Assembly (NCBI GenBank): GCA_012931725.1
Contig: CM022951.1
Span: 2,480,037 to 2,544,036, forward strand
Length of the DNA: 64,000 bases
From: Litsea cubeba
Taxonomy: Eukaryota; Streptophyta; Magnoliopsida; Laurales; Lauraceae
Reading direction: 5' to 3'
Position numbers and translations under genes: made by a program. Positions 42,965 through 53,846 of this stretch are shown here, in pieces; position 1 is the stretch's first letter, and the number at the start of each line of letters is the position of its first letter. The notes beneath the pieces were generated by a model. It was given only the letters and a program-made list of their open reading frames with translations. It made no database searches and had not been told where the DNA came from.

Positions 42965-44099
42965 TTGGTTTTCTGAGTGTTCCAAAAATACAAAAGGTTT
43001 TGACCCTCTTTAAAAAGATGTTTCGCCTTTTCCTCACTTTGTTTTATAAGTAGGGAGTGTAGGCTTTATGGAATATATGGGATTCCACAAGGGGCGGAAC
43101 TAAGGAATTTTTTTTATGGAGGCCAAAGTAAAAAAAAAAAAAAGAGAAACTCATTAAAAAGTTACAAAACTTAATAATTAAATACATAATAGATAGCACT
43201 CAAATGTGAAATTACATTACTATTATTTAGAAAAATCAGTATCTTAGAAGTTCATGTCATTACCCTTGTCAACTAGCACTTAAAAGTGAAATTATTTATT
43301 ATTATTTGGGAACAAACAAATATGCCCACTATATTATATATATTTATGAGCAAGACCCATATTTAAAATAGATCATTCAAAAGGGTGGTCCCACTAGTTT
43401 TATCTCGTCAAAAGAATTTACTTCAATTGGATTTATTCTAACATATATAGATAATCACTATTAAAACATAACTTTTTCAGAATTTTTTTTCCTCTTTTCT
43501 TTCTTCATTTCCTTTCCTTTCTTTTCTTCCATCATTCTAATCTTTTGCCCTTAGAATCTGCAATGATTTTGTTCCTTTTTTTAGAATTTTTTCCTCCTTC
43601 CTTTCCTTTATTTTCTTCCATCATTCTAATATTTCTTCCCCAAAATCTGCTATGATTTTGTTACTTTTTTTTAGAGTAAAAAACTATATTAATTAATTAA
43701 TATTATAAGGGTTTATATGCATTTTCATTTCTTTACACTTTAAGAACTTTTGAGCCTTTTACCACGAGCCCCATGCGCCCATGCGAATCTGACTTGACCC
43801 GGGGTGCTAGGTTCAGATCAGAAAATTTACAACATGTACTCTGATGCCTCAACTGGGTCTAAGGGCCTCTAGAAAGCTCTTGATAAGAAATATAAGTCCG
43901 AGGAGTCTGGGTCTAAAAGTATGCAGTTGGTCACTATTTAAATTTTGTACATGATTTATAGACCATAGTGAATGAAATTGTTAAAAAAGGGATCCGAGTT
44001 GATGAACAGTTCCAAGTGGTAACTATTATTACTTTGAAGGATATTCAGAAGGCACTTTGACACAAGAGGAAGGATTATTCCTTAGAGCGCTTTTAGTGC
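42965..44099. other. unassigned A/T-rich interval
   Basis: No gene. It contains GGGGCGGAACTAAGG followed by an A-run (43094-43142) and pyrimidine-rich stretches with two copies of a CTTCCATCATTCTAAT-type phrase (43526 and 43615). It is probably the leader or LTR of the decayed copia element to the right, but no LTR edge is clear. Confidence 0.4.
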
Positions 44100-46090
44100 T
44101 ACTTCAGGATTGAGGAAGAAGCCTAGATCAGTGATAAAAAAAGACTTGGAGAATAGTAGGAAAATAAATATAGCTAAATCTAAACCCCAAGTTAATGCTG
44201 AAAAGAAAGGGAAGCTTGACCATCATCTAGGTAGAAACAAGAAGAACACTCCATCCTTTAAGTGTAAGAATAAAAACAAAACCAGAACAAGAAGGTCCAA
44301 TAAAGGGACTGCGAAGCCACAGGCTAAGGGCAGTTGCTTTGTTTGTGGCAAGCCAGGACATTATGCAAGATAATGTCGTTAATAGAAGAGATTTCCACAA
44401 CAATATCAAACAACCAAGTTTCAAGCTAATGTTACTAAAGAGGAACATCCGGTGGCAGTTATCTCTAAAGTGAATGCCGCCAACATGAAAAAGAGCGAAT
44501 GATGGTGGATTGACACTGGTGCAACCATCCATGTCAACTTTGATAGAGATGTGTTCAAGACCTATGAGAAGGTCACAAACGAATGTAAGCTCACTCTAGG
44601 AACTACCATTACTACTCAAGTAATCGGTAAAGGAAAAGTTGAACTTCAGTTCCTTCCGAAAAGACAGTGACATTGTTGAACGTGTTCCATGCTCCAGAGT
44701 TGAGAAAGAACCTTCTGTCTAGGTATCTGCTGAATAAGGCCAGATCTAAACAGGTAATAGAACCCGACTAGTTTGTAATCACCCAGGAAGATGTATTTGT
44801 CGATAGGCTAGTTTGGCACTTTACTTTTAAAATCAAGTGGAGTGGAGTGAAATAAAAAGTATGAATAAAATATGTAGTGGGTTATGATGCTATTTTATTT
44901 TTAATTATGAATAAAATATGTAGTGGGTTATGATGCTATTTTATTTTAGTTATTTGGGATGAAATATTGTTGACTTTTGGTATGAGAAATGGAGTTTTTT
45001 TATCTTTTAGTTAATAAATGTTGTTGCTTTTTGACTTTTTGTTGGAAAAGTTGGAGGGAGTTTTGGTAAAAAGTGCTTTTGGTGTGGTGTTTAACTTGAT
45101 TTCACTCCACTTGACTTTACAAGTGGAATTACCAAACTAGGCCCGGGTTATACATATGAGGGTATGTTTAAATTAAATATTATCAATAATAATATTGCAT
45201 CTTCTTCTGCTTATATTGTTGCTTCTGTTGATTAATGGCATGGTAGATTAGGTCACATAAATTTCAAAACCATGAAATATATGAGTACTGATGGAATGAT
45301 TGCTAATTAAATATGAAAATGTATATAAGAAATGTGAAATATGTTCTCAATATAAAAATCACTCGTAAGCCTTTTCAGCATGTAGAAAGAGAATGCATTA
45401 CTTTAATTAGTACATTCTAACATATGTGATTTAAGTGATACTATAACTAAATGTGAAAAATATTATTTTATTATTTTTGTTGATGATTGTTCTAGATATA
45501 CATATGTATACTTACTAAGAACTAAAGATGAAGCATTATCTAAATTTAAAAATTTATGTTTCTGAAGTTCAAAATAAATTAAATAGGAAGGCAGAGGTGG
45601 TGAATACACCTCAAAAGAATTTTTAGACTATTGTGAATCTAAAGGAATTAAGAGAACTTGTACCACCTCTTATACACTGCAAAAAATTAGTATAGCAGAA
45701 AGAAAATATAGGACTTTGATTGAAATGGTTAGCTCTATGTTAATAGCATCTGGTAGTCCTAAAGACTTGTGGGGTGAAGCTTTGTTGATTGCTTGTTATA
45801 TTTTAAATAGAGTTTTACATTATAAGACAAATAGAACCATTTGAGACTTGGGAAGGGAAAAAACCTAACCTTAAATATTTTTGGGTTTGGGGTGGTGTTT
45901 AGCATATGTCGGGATTGTAGATTAAAAAAGACCTAAATAAGGTTCACACTCATGGGAGTTTGTTTTCATAGGCTATGCACAAGATAGTGTTGCCTATAGA
46001 TTCCTTAAGTTGGAAGACCTAAATCTAGTTGAGTGTAGAGATGCAAACTTCTTTGAAGATATTTTTCCTTTTAAAACAAGGATTACATCA
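44100..46090 (+). pseudogene. decayed Ty1/copia gag-pol
   Basis: In order: basic gag tail and zinc knuckle CFVCGKPGHYAR (44338-44373), protease WWIDTGATIH (about 44503-44532), and after a MITE a GAG-pre-integrase segment WHGRLGHINFKTMKYM (45238-45285). Integrase parts follow with FIIFVDDCSRYTYVYLL (45468-45520), EGRGGEYTSKEFLDYC and DLWGEALLIACYILNRV (about 45765-45815), then GYAQDSVAYRFLKL (about 45970-46010). Stops and frameshifts are frequent. RT and RNase H are not present before element C begins at 46394. It is a very old copy. Confidence 0.85.
44806..45142. mobile_element. TIR MITE, family 2, copy 2
   Basis: Left end GGCTAGTTTGGCACTTTAC and right end CCAAACTAGGCC are inverted. The inner arms repeat CAAGTGGAGTG and CACTCCACTTG. 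It interrupts the copia frame between DVFV and a GYTYEGMFKLN-like sequence. A 60-bp internal direct repeat (ATGAATAAAATATGTAGTGG at 44860 and 44908) is present. Related to 25580-25878. Confidence 0.7.
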
Positions 46091-46388
46091 TAACCTTCTT
46101 CATCTAAAAGAGTTTCAGATAAATCACTTTTTGATCCTTTTTTTTAAAAGAAGAGGTGATTTTTGAAACTTTATTATTTTTGATATGAACCCTTTTTTTT
46201 TTTTCTTAAAGTGACCATTCACAAGCAAATTACCTAAACAGATAAGTTCTATAAAGTGAATTACCCAAATAGGTAAGTTCAAAAACCTTAATTAGATTGG
46301 AGTTCATGTCCACCCAACCCAATGTTAGATCCCTTTACAAGTCATAGTGGTGATAAGTTTCCATGTGGACAATAAATTCCTTTATATT
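46091..46388. other. unassigned flank between copia remnant and element C
   Basis: T-rich sequence continuing the decayed copia region, with a repeated AAATTACCYAAAYAG(A/G)TAAGTTC phrase near 46224 and 46260. No feature assigned. Confidence 0.4.
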
Positions 46389-46393
46389 ACTTT
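46389..46393 (+). repeat. element C TSD, left copy (acttt)
   Basis: ACTTT at 46389-46393 is repeated at 56978-56982. Confidence 0.95.
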
Positions 46394-46925
46394 TGATGAG
46401 TCAGACCCAAGATCCAATCGTGATAGTGAGTCGGGTCTAGTAACCTGATCCAAGCCCAAGTGACTCTTTCCAGGATGCTAGGCCATGCCAAAGAACGCGA
46501 TCCGTCAGTTCCGTTGAGATCCGGGTTTTGTTAAACGAAGCCTCGTCACCTCAGGCTCCAAGTCATCGCAACGAAGTCCTCCCCTCACCTGCATTTACCA
46601 AGTCTCACGGGGAAGATCTCACCTGCCTCCCACCTGACTCGTTCCTCGAGGACACGACTGAGGCTCCAAAGAGATGTTGAACTGATCGCATCCCCAACTG
46701 ATTGGGAAAGGTTATAAATAGAGCCCTCTCATCACTTGAGAGAGGATGGTTTTTCCCTACTTTCTCATACCTGTAGCTCTCTACATTAATCAAAGATCAC
46801 CATTTTGAAGTGGACGTAGGTCACGCTTGACCGAACCACTATAAATCTCTCATCTCTCTGCATTTACTGCACAGCATTAATTATCTGACCGGTGGTGTCC
46901 GAAGTTACCTTTTTCGGCATCATCA
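46394..46925 (+). repeat. element C 5' LTR
   Basis: 532 bp, TGATGAGTCAGACC...GGCATCATCA, with TATAAATAG at 46713-46721. Confidence 0.96.
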
Positions 46926-46928
46926 GAA

Positions 46929-46945
46929 TGGCGCCGTCTGTGGGG
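46929..46945 (+). other. element C primer-binding site
   Basis: TGGCGCCGTCTGTGGGG, 3 bases after the LTR. The first 16 bases are the same as in A and B. Confidence 0.85.
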
Positions 46946-46976
46946 ACCGAAAAAATCCAAACCCCTTTTTAGAATC

Positions 46977-48715
46977 ATGGTGATCAGCACGAGGTCTGTA
47001 AGACGAGAGGACAACCCTGGCCTAACTACGGGTCCGGGCCCTTCCGTACAACCAAACTCTCCCAGACAGGGAGAGAACGGTCCTCCACCGGGTAATCCTG
47101 TCCCGATTACTCCCGCTCCTACTCCCTCTCCACAGCAAATGATGGAGACCATGCAGCAGCTGATGACTCAAAACCAGCAAATCCTCCAGCTTATGCTCGC
47201 AGGGTAAGGAGGAGCGCCATTCGGTGGGATACAGCAAGAGGAGGCAACATGCCCGCGGGGCCCGACTGCTCCGCGAAATGGAGCGCCTCACCCGGGCGCC
47301 CATCCCCTAGGCGCCCAGGGCAGAGGACTTCATGTGGGCGCCCAGCCCACTCTCCATCACCTGGGCGCCCATCCCAATGGCGCCCAGGGTCGAGGAGTTC
47401 CCCCGATTATGCAGCTCCATCGCGCCCAGGGTGCCTCCGCCGGCGCTCCCTTGGACCCCCCACCTGGCCCGATCCTGGTTGATCCTCAAGGTCATGCTTA
47501 TCATGCAGTGCCTCCACCTCCAGGTGGAGCCCAGTTTGCAGAACCTCAGGCTGATGATCCCCACTTCCAAGAGGGGGGAAGTGAAAATAATACAGTGGGG
47601 GAGGAAAGCTATCTCCCTGATCCTTCCAGAGAACCCCATGATCAATGGGAGGAAAAATTTAAGGAGATGCAGAATCAAATCGGGGACGTCTTCGATGCTG
47701 TGAGGGCGCAGGCCCCAGAGACAGTAGATTATCTCGTCAGACGAACGAACACCCCGTTCAAGTCTGATGTAGTAAACTACCCCCTTCCTCGGAGGTTCAA
47801 AATGCCGTCCACCTTCGATGGAAGGAAGGATCCATTGGATCACCTGGAAACTTACAAGACCGTGATGCAGTTGCACAATATCGCTGATGAGATCATGTGC
47901 AGAGCATTCCCGACCACACTGAAGGGCTCCGCCCGACAGTGGTTTTCCAATCTCGCCCCAGCTTCCATCGCCACCTTCGAAGAACTAAGCAGGTCCTTCG
48001 TATCACATTTCATTGGAGGACGCCGCCATCAAAAGCCACCCACACACCTGCTGAGTGTAAAGCAGGACAGTAATGAGAGCCTCAGGGCATACCTCACTCG
48101 TTTTAACGAGGAGGTACTTCAGGTGGAGGAACCCGATGACAAAGTGACCATGACTGCTTTCTTGGGAGGCCTCTGTTCATCGGGTTTCTACTTCTCAGTA
48201 ATGAAGCGCCCACCCAAGAGCATGACGGAGCTGTTGGCGAAAGCCAAGAAATATATGAATGCGGAGGACGCTACTAGGGCCAGGCGGGGCGAGTCCTCCA
48301 GAGTGGCGAATAAAGGAAAACACGATAGAGACGAAAATAAGGAACCTAGCAACAAGCGGAGCAGAACCGAGAGGATACCTGCCAGAGACCGACTCGGTCC
48401 TGCCCCCCCGAGAGACCGACCCTTCCCTGCTCCGCAGAGAAAACCAACAAGCTTTCACAGCTCTCAATGCTGTAATAGGGCACATTCTACTGGAAATTCA
48501 AGATGATCCTGCAATAAAATGGCCGGAAAAAAATGAAATCTCCATCACATCGCAGGAATATGACCAAATACTGTCGCTTTCACCGCGATCACGGTCATGA
48601 TACTGACGATTGCTTCGACCTCAAGAGGCAGATTGAAGATCTGATCCAGCGGGGACACCTGCGCCAATATGTTGCCGGTAGGGGGCAGGCGCCGCCACAG
48701 CCTCATAACGTCTAA
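46977..48715 (+). pseudogene. gag of element C, interrupted
   Basis: The start MVISTRSVRREDN at 46977 opens 76 residues, with a Met/Gln-rich end (MMETMQQLMTQNQQILQLM), to a stop at 47205. The body resumes at 47334 for 390 residues: a linker built on GGGCGCCCA words (GAQ repeats), then the retrotransposon gag domain (FKMPSTFDGRKDPLDHLETYK, LKGSARQWFSNL, LSVKQDSNESLRAYLTRF) and a basic tail. A frameshift near 48450 separates the zinc-knuckle-like YCRFHRDHGHDTDDC (about 48569-48613), ending at 48715. It would encode the particle protein if continuous. Confidence 0.88.
47285..47445. repeat. GGGCGCCCA word cluster inside gag of element C
   Basis: Words at about 47294 (CGGGCGCCCA), 47309 (AGGCGCCCAG), 47335 (perfect TGGGCGCCCA), 47363, 47380 (TGGCGCCCAG) and 47421. 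They encode GAQ/GAH-type residues in the gag frame, between the N-terminus and the gag domain, exactly where the frame is broken. Confidence 0.85.
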
Positions 48716-48721
48716 AATCAG

Positions 48722-50137
48722 CACCCTATTGGAGAAATTCGTACTATCTTTGGAGGGTCAGCGGAGTCATTCTCCGCCATGAAAGCCTATGCCAGAAAGG
48801 CGAGGCATCCTGATGAGCCACGCCCGTCAAAAGCGTCGAGGCACAGCACTGATGAGACTATATCCTTCTCGGATAAAGATCTAGAGAACATCCAGCACCC
48901 TCATGACGACCCTCTGGTGCTCTCAATGACCGTCGCCAATTTCTAGGTGCATAGGATCTTGGTTGACAGTGGGAGTTCTGCAGATATTTTATTTGTGGAA
49001 GCCTATGATAAGCTGAAGTTGGGCCGAGAGAGATTGCAACCAGTCAAGTTTCCTCTCATCGGTTTCTCGGGGGAAAAGGTGTATCCTTTAGGGGCCATCA
49101 CGTTACCAGTCACGGCCGGAACAGCCCCCCGAACCTCCACCACAATGGTCAATTTCCTGGTGATAGATTGTCCATCAGCGTACAACATCATCCTGGGACG
49201 ACCCACTCTTAACTCCTTGAGAGCCGTCCCTTCCACATATCATCTCATCCTCCGCTTCCCAACCTCGAATGGAGTAGGGGAGGTAAGAGGAGACCAAGTA
49301 GCAGCAAGAGAATGCTACGTCACCTCGATGAAGGCCAAGATGACGCAGGAGGCGCTGCAAGTGGAAATCTTGGACCCAAGAGATGAGGCCACCACAGAAA
49401 GAGGGGAGCCAATTGAAAAACTCACCCCTATAATCTTGCATGATGAACATCCAGAGAGGAAGGTGTATGTTGGCTCTTCACTCCCGGAAGCTCTGGTTGG
49501 CCGATTGACAGATTTTTTGAGGGATAATATGGGCATATTCGCATGGTCACATGCTGATTTGGAAGGGATCAACCCAGCCGTCGCCACCCATCGCCTCAAT
49601 GTCAGCCCTCTCCACAAACCTGTTCGGCAAAGGTCAAGGGGCGCCTCCACTGAAAGGGCCCAAGCAATAGAGAAGGAAGTAGGAAAGCTGATTGATACCG
49701 GGGCAGTCAAAGAAGTTGCGTACCCTGAATGGCTTTCCAATGTGGTGATGGTGGCAAAAGCAAATGGGAAGTGGCGCCTCTGCGTAGACTTCAGCGAACT
49801 CAACAAGGCATGCCCGAAGGACAGCTACCCGTTGCCCAGGATCGACCTCCTCATCGACGCCACGGCGGGACACGAGCTTCTTTCCTTCTTGGACGCTTAT
49901 TCTGGATACAACCAGATTAGCATGCACCCTCCAGACCAGGAAAAAACATCCTTCATCACTCCGAAGGGCACCTACTGCTACAGGGTTATGCCCTTCGGAC
50001 TAAAGAACGCTGGAGCAACCTACCAGCGCCTGGTGAACAGGATGTTCCAATCCCAGATCGGGCGAACGATGGATGTGTATGTCGACGACATGCTAGTGAA
50101 GAGCTTGGCTGCAGCAGATCACATCGGTCATCTTTAA
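48722..50137 (+). pseudogene. protease and reverse transcriptase of element C
   Basis: The frame continues from about 48722 with one stop at 48943-48945 and then runs open to 50137. Protease: HRILVDSGSSADILF at about 48947-48990 and YNIILGRPTLN at about 49170-49205. The RT N-terminal part has VATHRLNVSPLHKPVRQR, then VDFSELNKACPKDSYPLPRI (near 49785-49845), LLSFLDAYSGYNQI (first catalytic Asp, near 49875-49915), MPFGLKNAGATYQRL and MDVYVDDMLVKS (catalytic YVDD at about 50075-50095). All RT catalytic Asp residues are kept. A stop at 50136 interrupts RT before the thumb. Confidence 0.9.
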
Positions 50138-50140
50138 GAG

Positions 50141-51060
50141 ACCTTCAGTGTTCTTAGGACCTACAACATGAAGCTGAATCCCGAGAAATGCGCTTTTGGC
50201 ATTGGATCAGGAAAGTTCTTGGGGTTCATGGTCAATCAGAGGGGAATTGAGGCGAACCCTGACAAAATTAAGGCCATACTGGATATGAGGTCGCCATCAT
50301 CAACTAAGGAGCTGCAGCGCCTCAATGGGAGAATTGCAGCGCTCAACAAGTTCGTCTCCAAATCTGCAGATAAGTGTTTGCCCTTCTTCAAAATTCTGAG
50401 GAAAACTTTTGAATGGGGATCTGAGGCTGAGGAGGCTTTCCAAAAGCTTAAGGCATACCTGGCCACACCTCCTCTCCTCTCACATGCTTCACCTGGGGAA
50501 GGGCTGTATTTACACCTCTCTGCTTCTCCCTCAGCAGTAAGCTCTGTCCTCATCTCAGACCATGGTGGGGTACAAAAACCAATCTACTATGTGAGCAGAG
50601 CATACAGAGGGGCAGAGGTCAGATACTCCGAATTGGAAAAAACTGGCGCTCGCCCTCGTTTCAACTGCGAGGCGTCTACGTCATTACTTCCAGAGCCACA
50701 CAATCACTGTCATCACGGATCAACCTCTGAAAAGAGTTTTGGCAAAACCTGATGTTGCTGGAAGATTGATTAAATGGTCGGTGGAGCTGGGTGAGTTCGA
50801 CATTCACTATCAACCAAGGCCTGCCATCAAAGCACAGGCTTTGGCAGACTTTGTAGCTGAACTTACATATGCTGAAGAACAAACTGAGGATCCTCCTCTG
50901 CTCACACTGGGCGCCCAGCTCTCCTCTCCCCCAACGGGCGCCCAGCCACCTATGGGCGCCCAGCTCTCCTCTCCCTCAACGGGCGCCCAGCTCTCCTCTC
51001 CCTCAACGGGCGCCCAGCTCTCCACCTCATCTCTAGGCGCCCAAGCTTCTCCACAGGGCT
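50141..51060 (+). pseudogene. RT thumb and first RNase H of element C
   Basis: MKLNPEKCAFGIGSGKFLGF (50168-) is the RT connection, with FEWGSEAEEAFQKLKAYL and IYYVSRAYRGAEVRYSELEK as Ty3 RNase H marks. A frameshift near 50645 continues in ITVITDQPLKRVLAKPDVAGRL-like sequence and IHYQPRPAIKAQALADF. After that comes a linker of GAQLSSPSTGAQ units ending at a stop (51060). The first RNase H of Tat elements is degenerate in general, consistent with the second domain taking over. Confidence 0.88.
50905..51050. repeat. GGGCGCCCA cluster in the RNase H linker of element C
   Basis: Words at 50908 (perfect TGGGCGCCCA), 50936, 50953 (perfect), 50981, 51008 and 51035, the later ones separated by 27-28 bp of CTCTCCTCTCCCTCAAC. 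They encode GAQLSSPST repeats between the two RNase H domains. Confidence 0.9.
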
Positions 51061-51063
51061 AGC

Positions 51064-51545
51064 AGGCCTCTCCATCTGTAAATGAAGAACCTCTCCAAAG
51101 TGCCCAAGTACCTCCTGAGAGGTCCGGTGTCTCGCCACTACCAGCCTGGAAACTCTACGTTGATGGCTCAGCAACCACAGAAGGAAGCGGAGCTGGCTTA
51201 ATCCTAATAAGTCCTGAAGGTACACCCATCAAGTATGCAGTGAAGCTCCACTTCATTGCCTCAAACAATGAAGCCGAGTATGAGGCTCTCTTATCTGGTC
51301 TGAAATTGGCGATTGAGATGGACGCCAAATCTGTTCTCGCTTACAGCGATTCACAACTGGTGGTGAATCAGGGTAAACGGCAAATTCGAAGCAAAGGAGG
51401 AAAGAATGCAGGATTACCTCGACATGGTGAAGGGAATAATCAAAAGTTTCCAATATTTTCAGCTCTCTCACATTCCTAGGGGAGAAAATGTTGCCGCCGA
51501 CGCACTCGCCAGGCTCGCCTCATCATTGGAGGCCTCATCTGCAGA
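51064..51545 (+). pseudogene. second (archaeal-like) RNase H of element C
   Basis: WKLYVDGSATTEGSGAGLIL (about 51150-51210), FIASNNEAEYEALLSGLKLA (about 51250-51310), VLAYSDSQLVVNQ (about 51333-51371) and, after a one-base frameshift near 51371, FQLSHIPRGENVAADALARL (about 51457-51520). The acidic residues D, E, D and D of the active site are all visible. This extra RNase H defines the Tat lineage. Confidence 0.9.
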
Positions 51546-52873
51546 ACCGACCCTCATCGGGCATCAGTTGGAGAAGAGTAAGTTAGATGTAGTGATCGGA
51601 AACATCAACTGTGCATCAGAAGGCGACGAGCCAAATTGGATGACCCCCATAAAAGCCTTCCTTCAAGAGGGCACCGAGCCAGATGACCATCTTGAAGCTA
51701 GGAGACTGAGGATGAGAGCTTCTAAGTTCACAATCCTACAAAAAGTTCTCTACAAGAGGGGTTACAACCTACCGTTGCTGCACTGCCTTTCCCCAGAAGA
51801 GGCTGACTACGCCCTCAGAGAAATTCATGAGGGGATTTGTGGAAATCACTCTGGAGGACGCTGCCTCGCCCATAAAGCGCTTAGGCAAGGGTACTTTTGG
51901 CCAAGCATGGTGAAAGACGCCAAAGACCTCGCCAAGAGGTGTGACAAATGCCAACGCTTCACCACTGTGACGCGGCAGCCACCAGAAGAGCTGACCACCA
52001 TCCTCAGCCCGTGGCCTTTCTCCAAGTGGGGCATCGACATTTTGGGCCCCCTGCCTTTGAGTAGAGGCTAGTGCAAGTTCATAGTGGTCGCCATCGACTA
52101 CTTTACAAAATGGGCGGAAGCGGAACCCCTAGCGAAGATAACGGACTCCAAGGTGAAGGATTTCGTCTGGAAAAACCTGGTCTGTCGCTTCGGGATACCT
52201 AATGCCATTGTCAGCGACAATGGCAAACAATTCGAAAACAGGCTCTTCAACTCCTTCTGCGCCGACCTTCACATAAAACAACCTCACTCCAGCCCGGCAC
52301 ACCCCCAGGCAAATGGACAAGCAGAGGTGATGGTGAGGACAGTTCTGCGCAACCTCAAGACAAGGCTCGAAAGAGCAAAAGGTCTGTGGGTTGATGAGCT
52401 TCCAGGGGTATTATGGGCCTACAGGATAACTCCGCGGACTCCTACAGGAGAAAACCCCTTTCTCTCTTGCTTTTGGGACTGAGGCGGTAATTCCTGTCGA
52501 GATAGGGGTGCATTCACTAAGGGTCCACCAATACGACCCTGCAACCAACGAAGAAGGACTCCGCCTCAACCTCGATTTGATAGAGGAGGCAAGAGAAATG
52601 GCTGTGATCCGTAATGCGGAGTACAAATGACGCATGGCCAAGTACTACAATTCGAGGATGAAGCCTCGTTCCTTCCAACCAGGAGACCTAGTCCTCAAGA
52701 AGGTGATTCTCGCTACGAAGGACTCTCGGGAAGGAAAGCTCGGACCAAATTGGGAAGGTCCGTATCTCATAATAGAAGTGGTGAGACCAGGCACCTACAG
52801 AATCCAGAACTCTGAAGGAAAGGTCTTACCCCATCCATGGAATGCAGAACACTTGAAGAAGTACTACCAGTGA
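51546..52873 (+). pseudogene. integrase of element C
   Basis: The zinc-binding part has HEGICGNHSGGRCLAHKALR and CDKCQRF (about 51828-51960). The catalytic core has WGIDILGPLPL (51999-52060), a stop at 52069, then IVSDNGKQFENRLF (about 52207-52250) and HPQANGQAEVM (about 52300-52332), so D, D and E are kept. A frameshift near 52470 and a stop near 52628 precede the C-terminal part, RMAKYYNSRMKPRSFQPGDL to HLKKYYQ, ending at 52873. No chromodomain follows, as expected for Tat. Confidence 0.9.
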
Positions 52874-53074
52874 AGAGTTCTAAGGGGGTGAATTAAGGTT
52901 TTTTGGTGAATTAGGGTTTTTGTTAAAGGACTTAGGTTTGCACTTTTTATTTCATTTAATGTTGCAAAACAATGGGTGGATAAATAAAATTACTTTTATT
53001 ACCAAAAGTTGCATAAATCAGGCTTATGCTGCCTTTACAAAAGTCAAGCTACCTACCGATAAAATCCCTATACA

Positions 53075-53761
53075 CTAATCACTTTCATCCCCTTCCTCAT
53101 CATCCTCCTCTACATCATCCTCATAATCACCAGAGCTGCTACCACCATCATCAGGCGCCTCCATCGGCACAAAGCCTGATATGTCAATGTCTGGAAAGGC
53201 GGCCGAAATCTTCCCTCGAAGCTCCTCGTAGCCATCAATGAAGGCATCCGCAATGCCAATCTGCAGGTCTCTTTCAGCTTGAGAAGCTCTCTCGGACGCT
53301 GCCCTCATCTCTGCCTCCACAGCAACTTCTCTGAGCCTCACCTTCTCAAGGGTTCGAGCAAGCTCAGCCTCACTGAGCGAAGCCCTCTCACGGGCCCTCG
53401 TAAGCTCGGTCTCTCTGAGCGAAGCCCTCTCACGGGCCTTCATCAGCTCAGCCTCACTGAGCGAAGCCCTCTCGCGGGCCTTCGTAAGCTCAGCCTCGTT
53501 GAGCGAAGCCTTCTCGCAGGTCTTTGAAAGCTCATCTTCTACTTCGGCCGCCCTCTTATTGGCTGCTGAAAGCCCGGTCTCAAGCTCGCTTACCCTCTCT
53601 CGGGACGCAGCAAGATCGGTCGCGGAAATCCTACCAGCGGCTTCTAGAGCAATAATCTTCTCTCGAGCAGTGGAGAGCTCTAGCCGCATAGCCTCCTTCT
53701 CCCGTCTCATCTGACCACAAGACTGGGCTCTCGACGACAAGCAGATGGATGCTGTGGAAAG
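53075..53761 (-). CDS. antisense gene of element C, exon 4 (coiled coil)
   Basis: The last exon begins after acceptor CTCTTCAG at 53762 (phase 0) and ends at a stop at 53075. It encodes about 228 residues: a long coiled coil (REKEAMRLELSTAREKIIAL, then four to five copies of a 14-residue ARERASLSEAEL-type unit) followed by an acidic tail rich in Asp/Glu (EDDVEEDDEEGDESD). The 14-residue units are 42-bp repeats in the DNA at about 53340-53530. Function unknown. Related antisense ORFs in Tat elements are described as coiled-coil or 'putative gypsy-type transposon' proteins. Confidence 0.7.
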   Translation of the reverse strand, partial: LSTASICLSSRAQSCGQMRREKEAMRLELSTAREKIIALEAAGRISATDLAASRERVSELETGLSAANKRAAEVEDELSKTCEKASLNEAELTKARERASLSEAELMKARERASLRETELTRARERASLSEAELARTLEKVRLREVAVEAEMRAASERASQAERDLQIGIADAFIDGYEELRGKISAAFPDIDISGFVPMEAPDDGGSSSGDYEDDVEEDDEEGDESD

Positions 53762-53846
53762 CTGAAGAGATAAGAGACGAGAAGTGAGACAGTTGTAAAG
53801 AAATGAAGGGGTTACAATCTGGAGAAAAATAAATAATGAACTTCAC

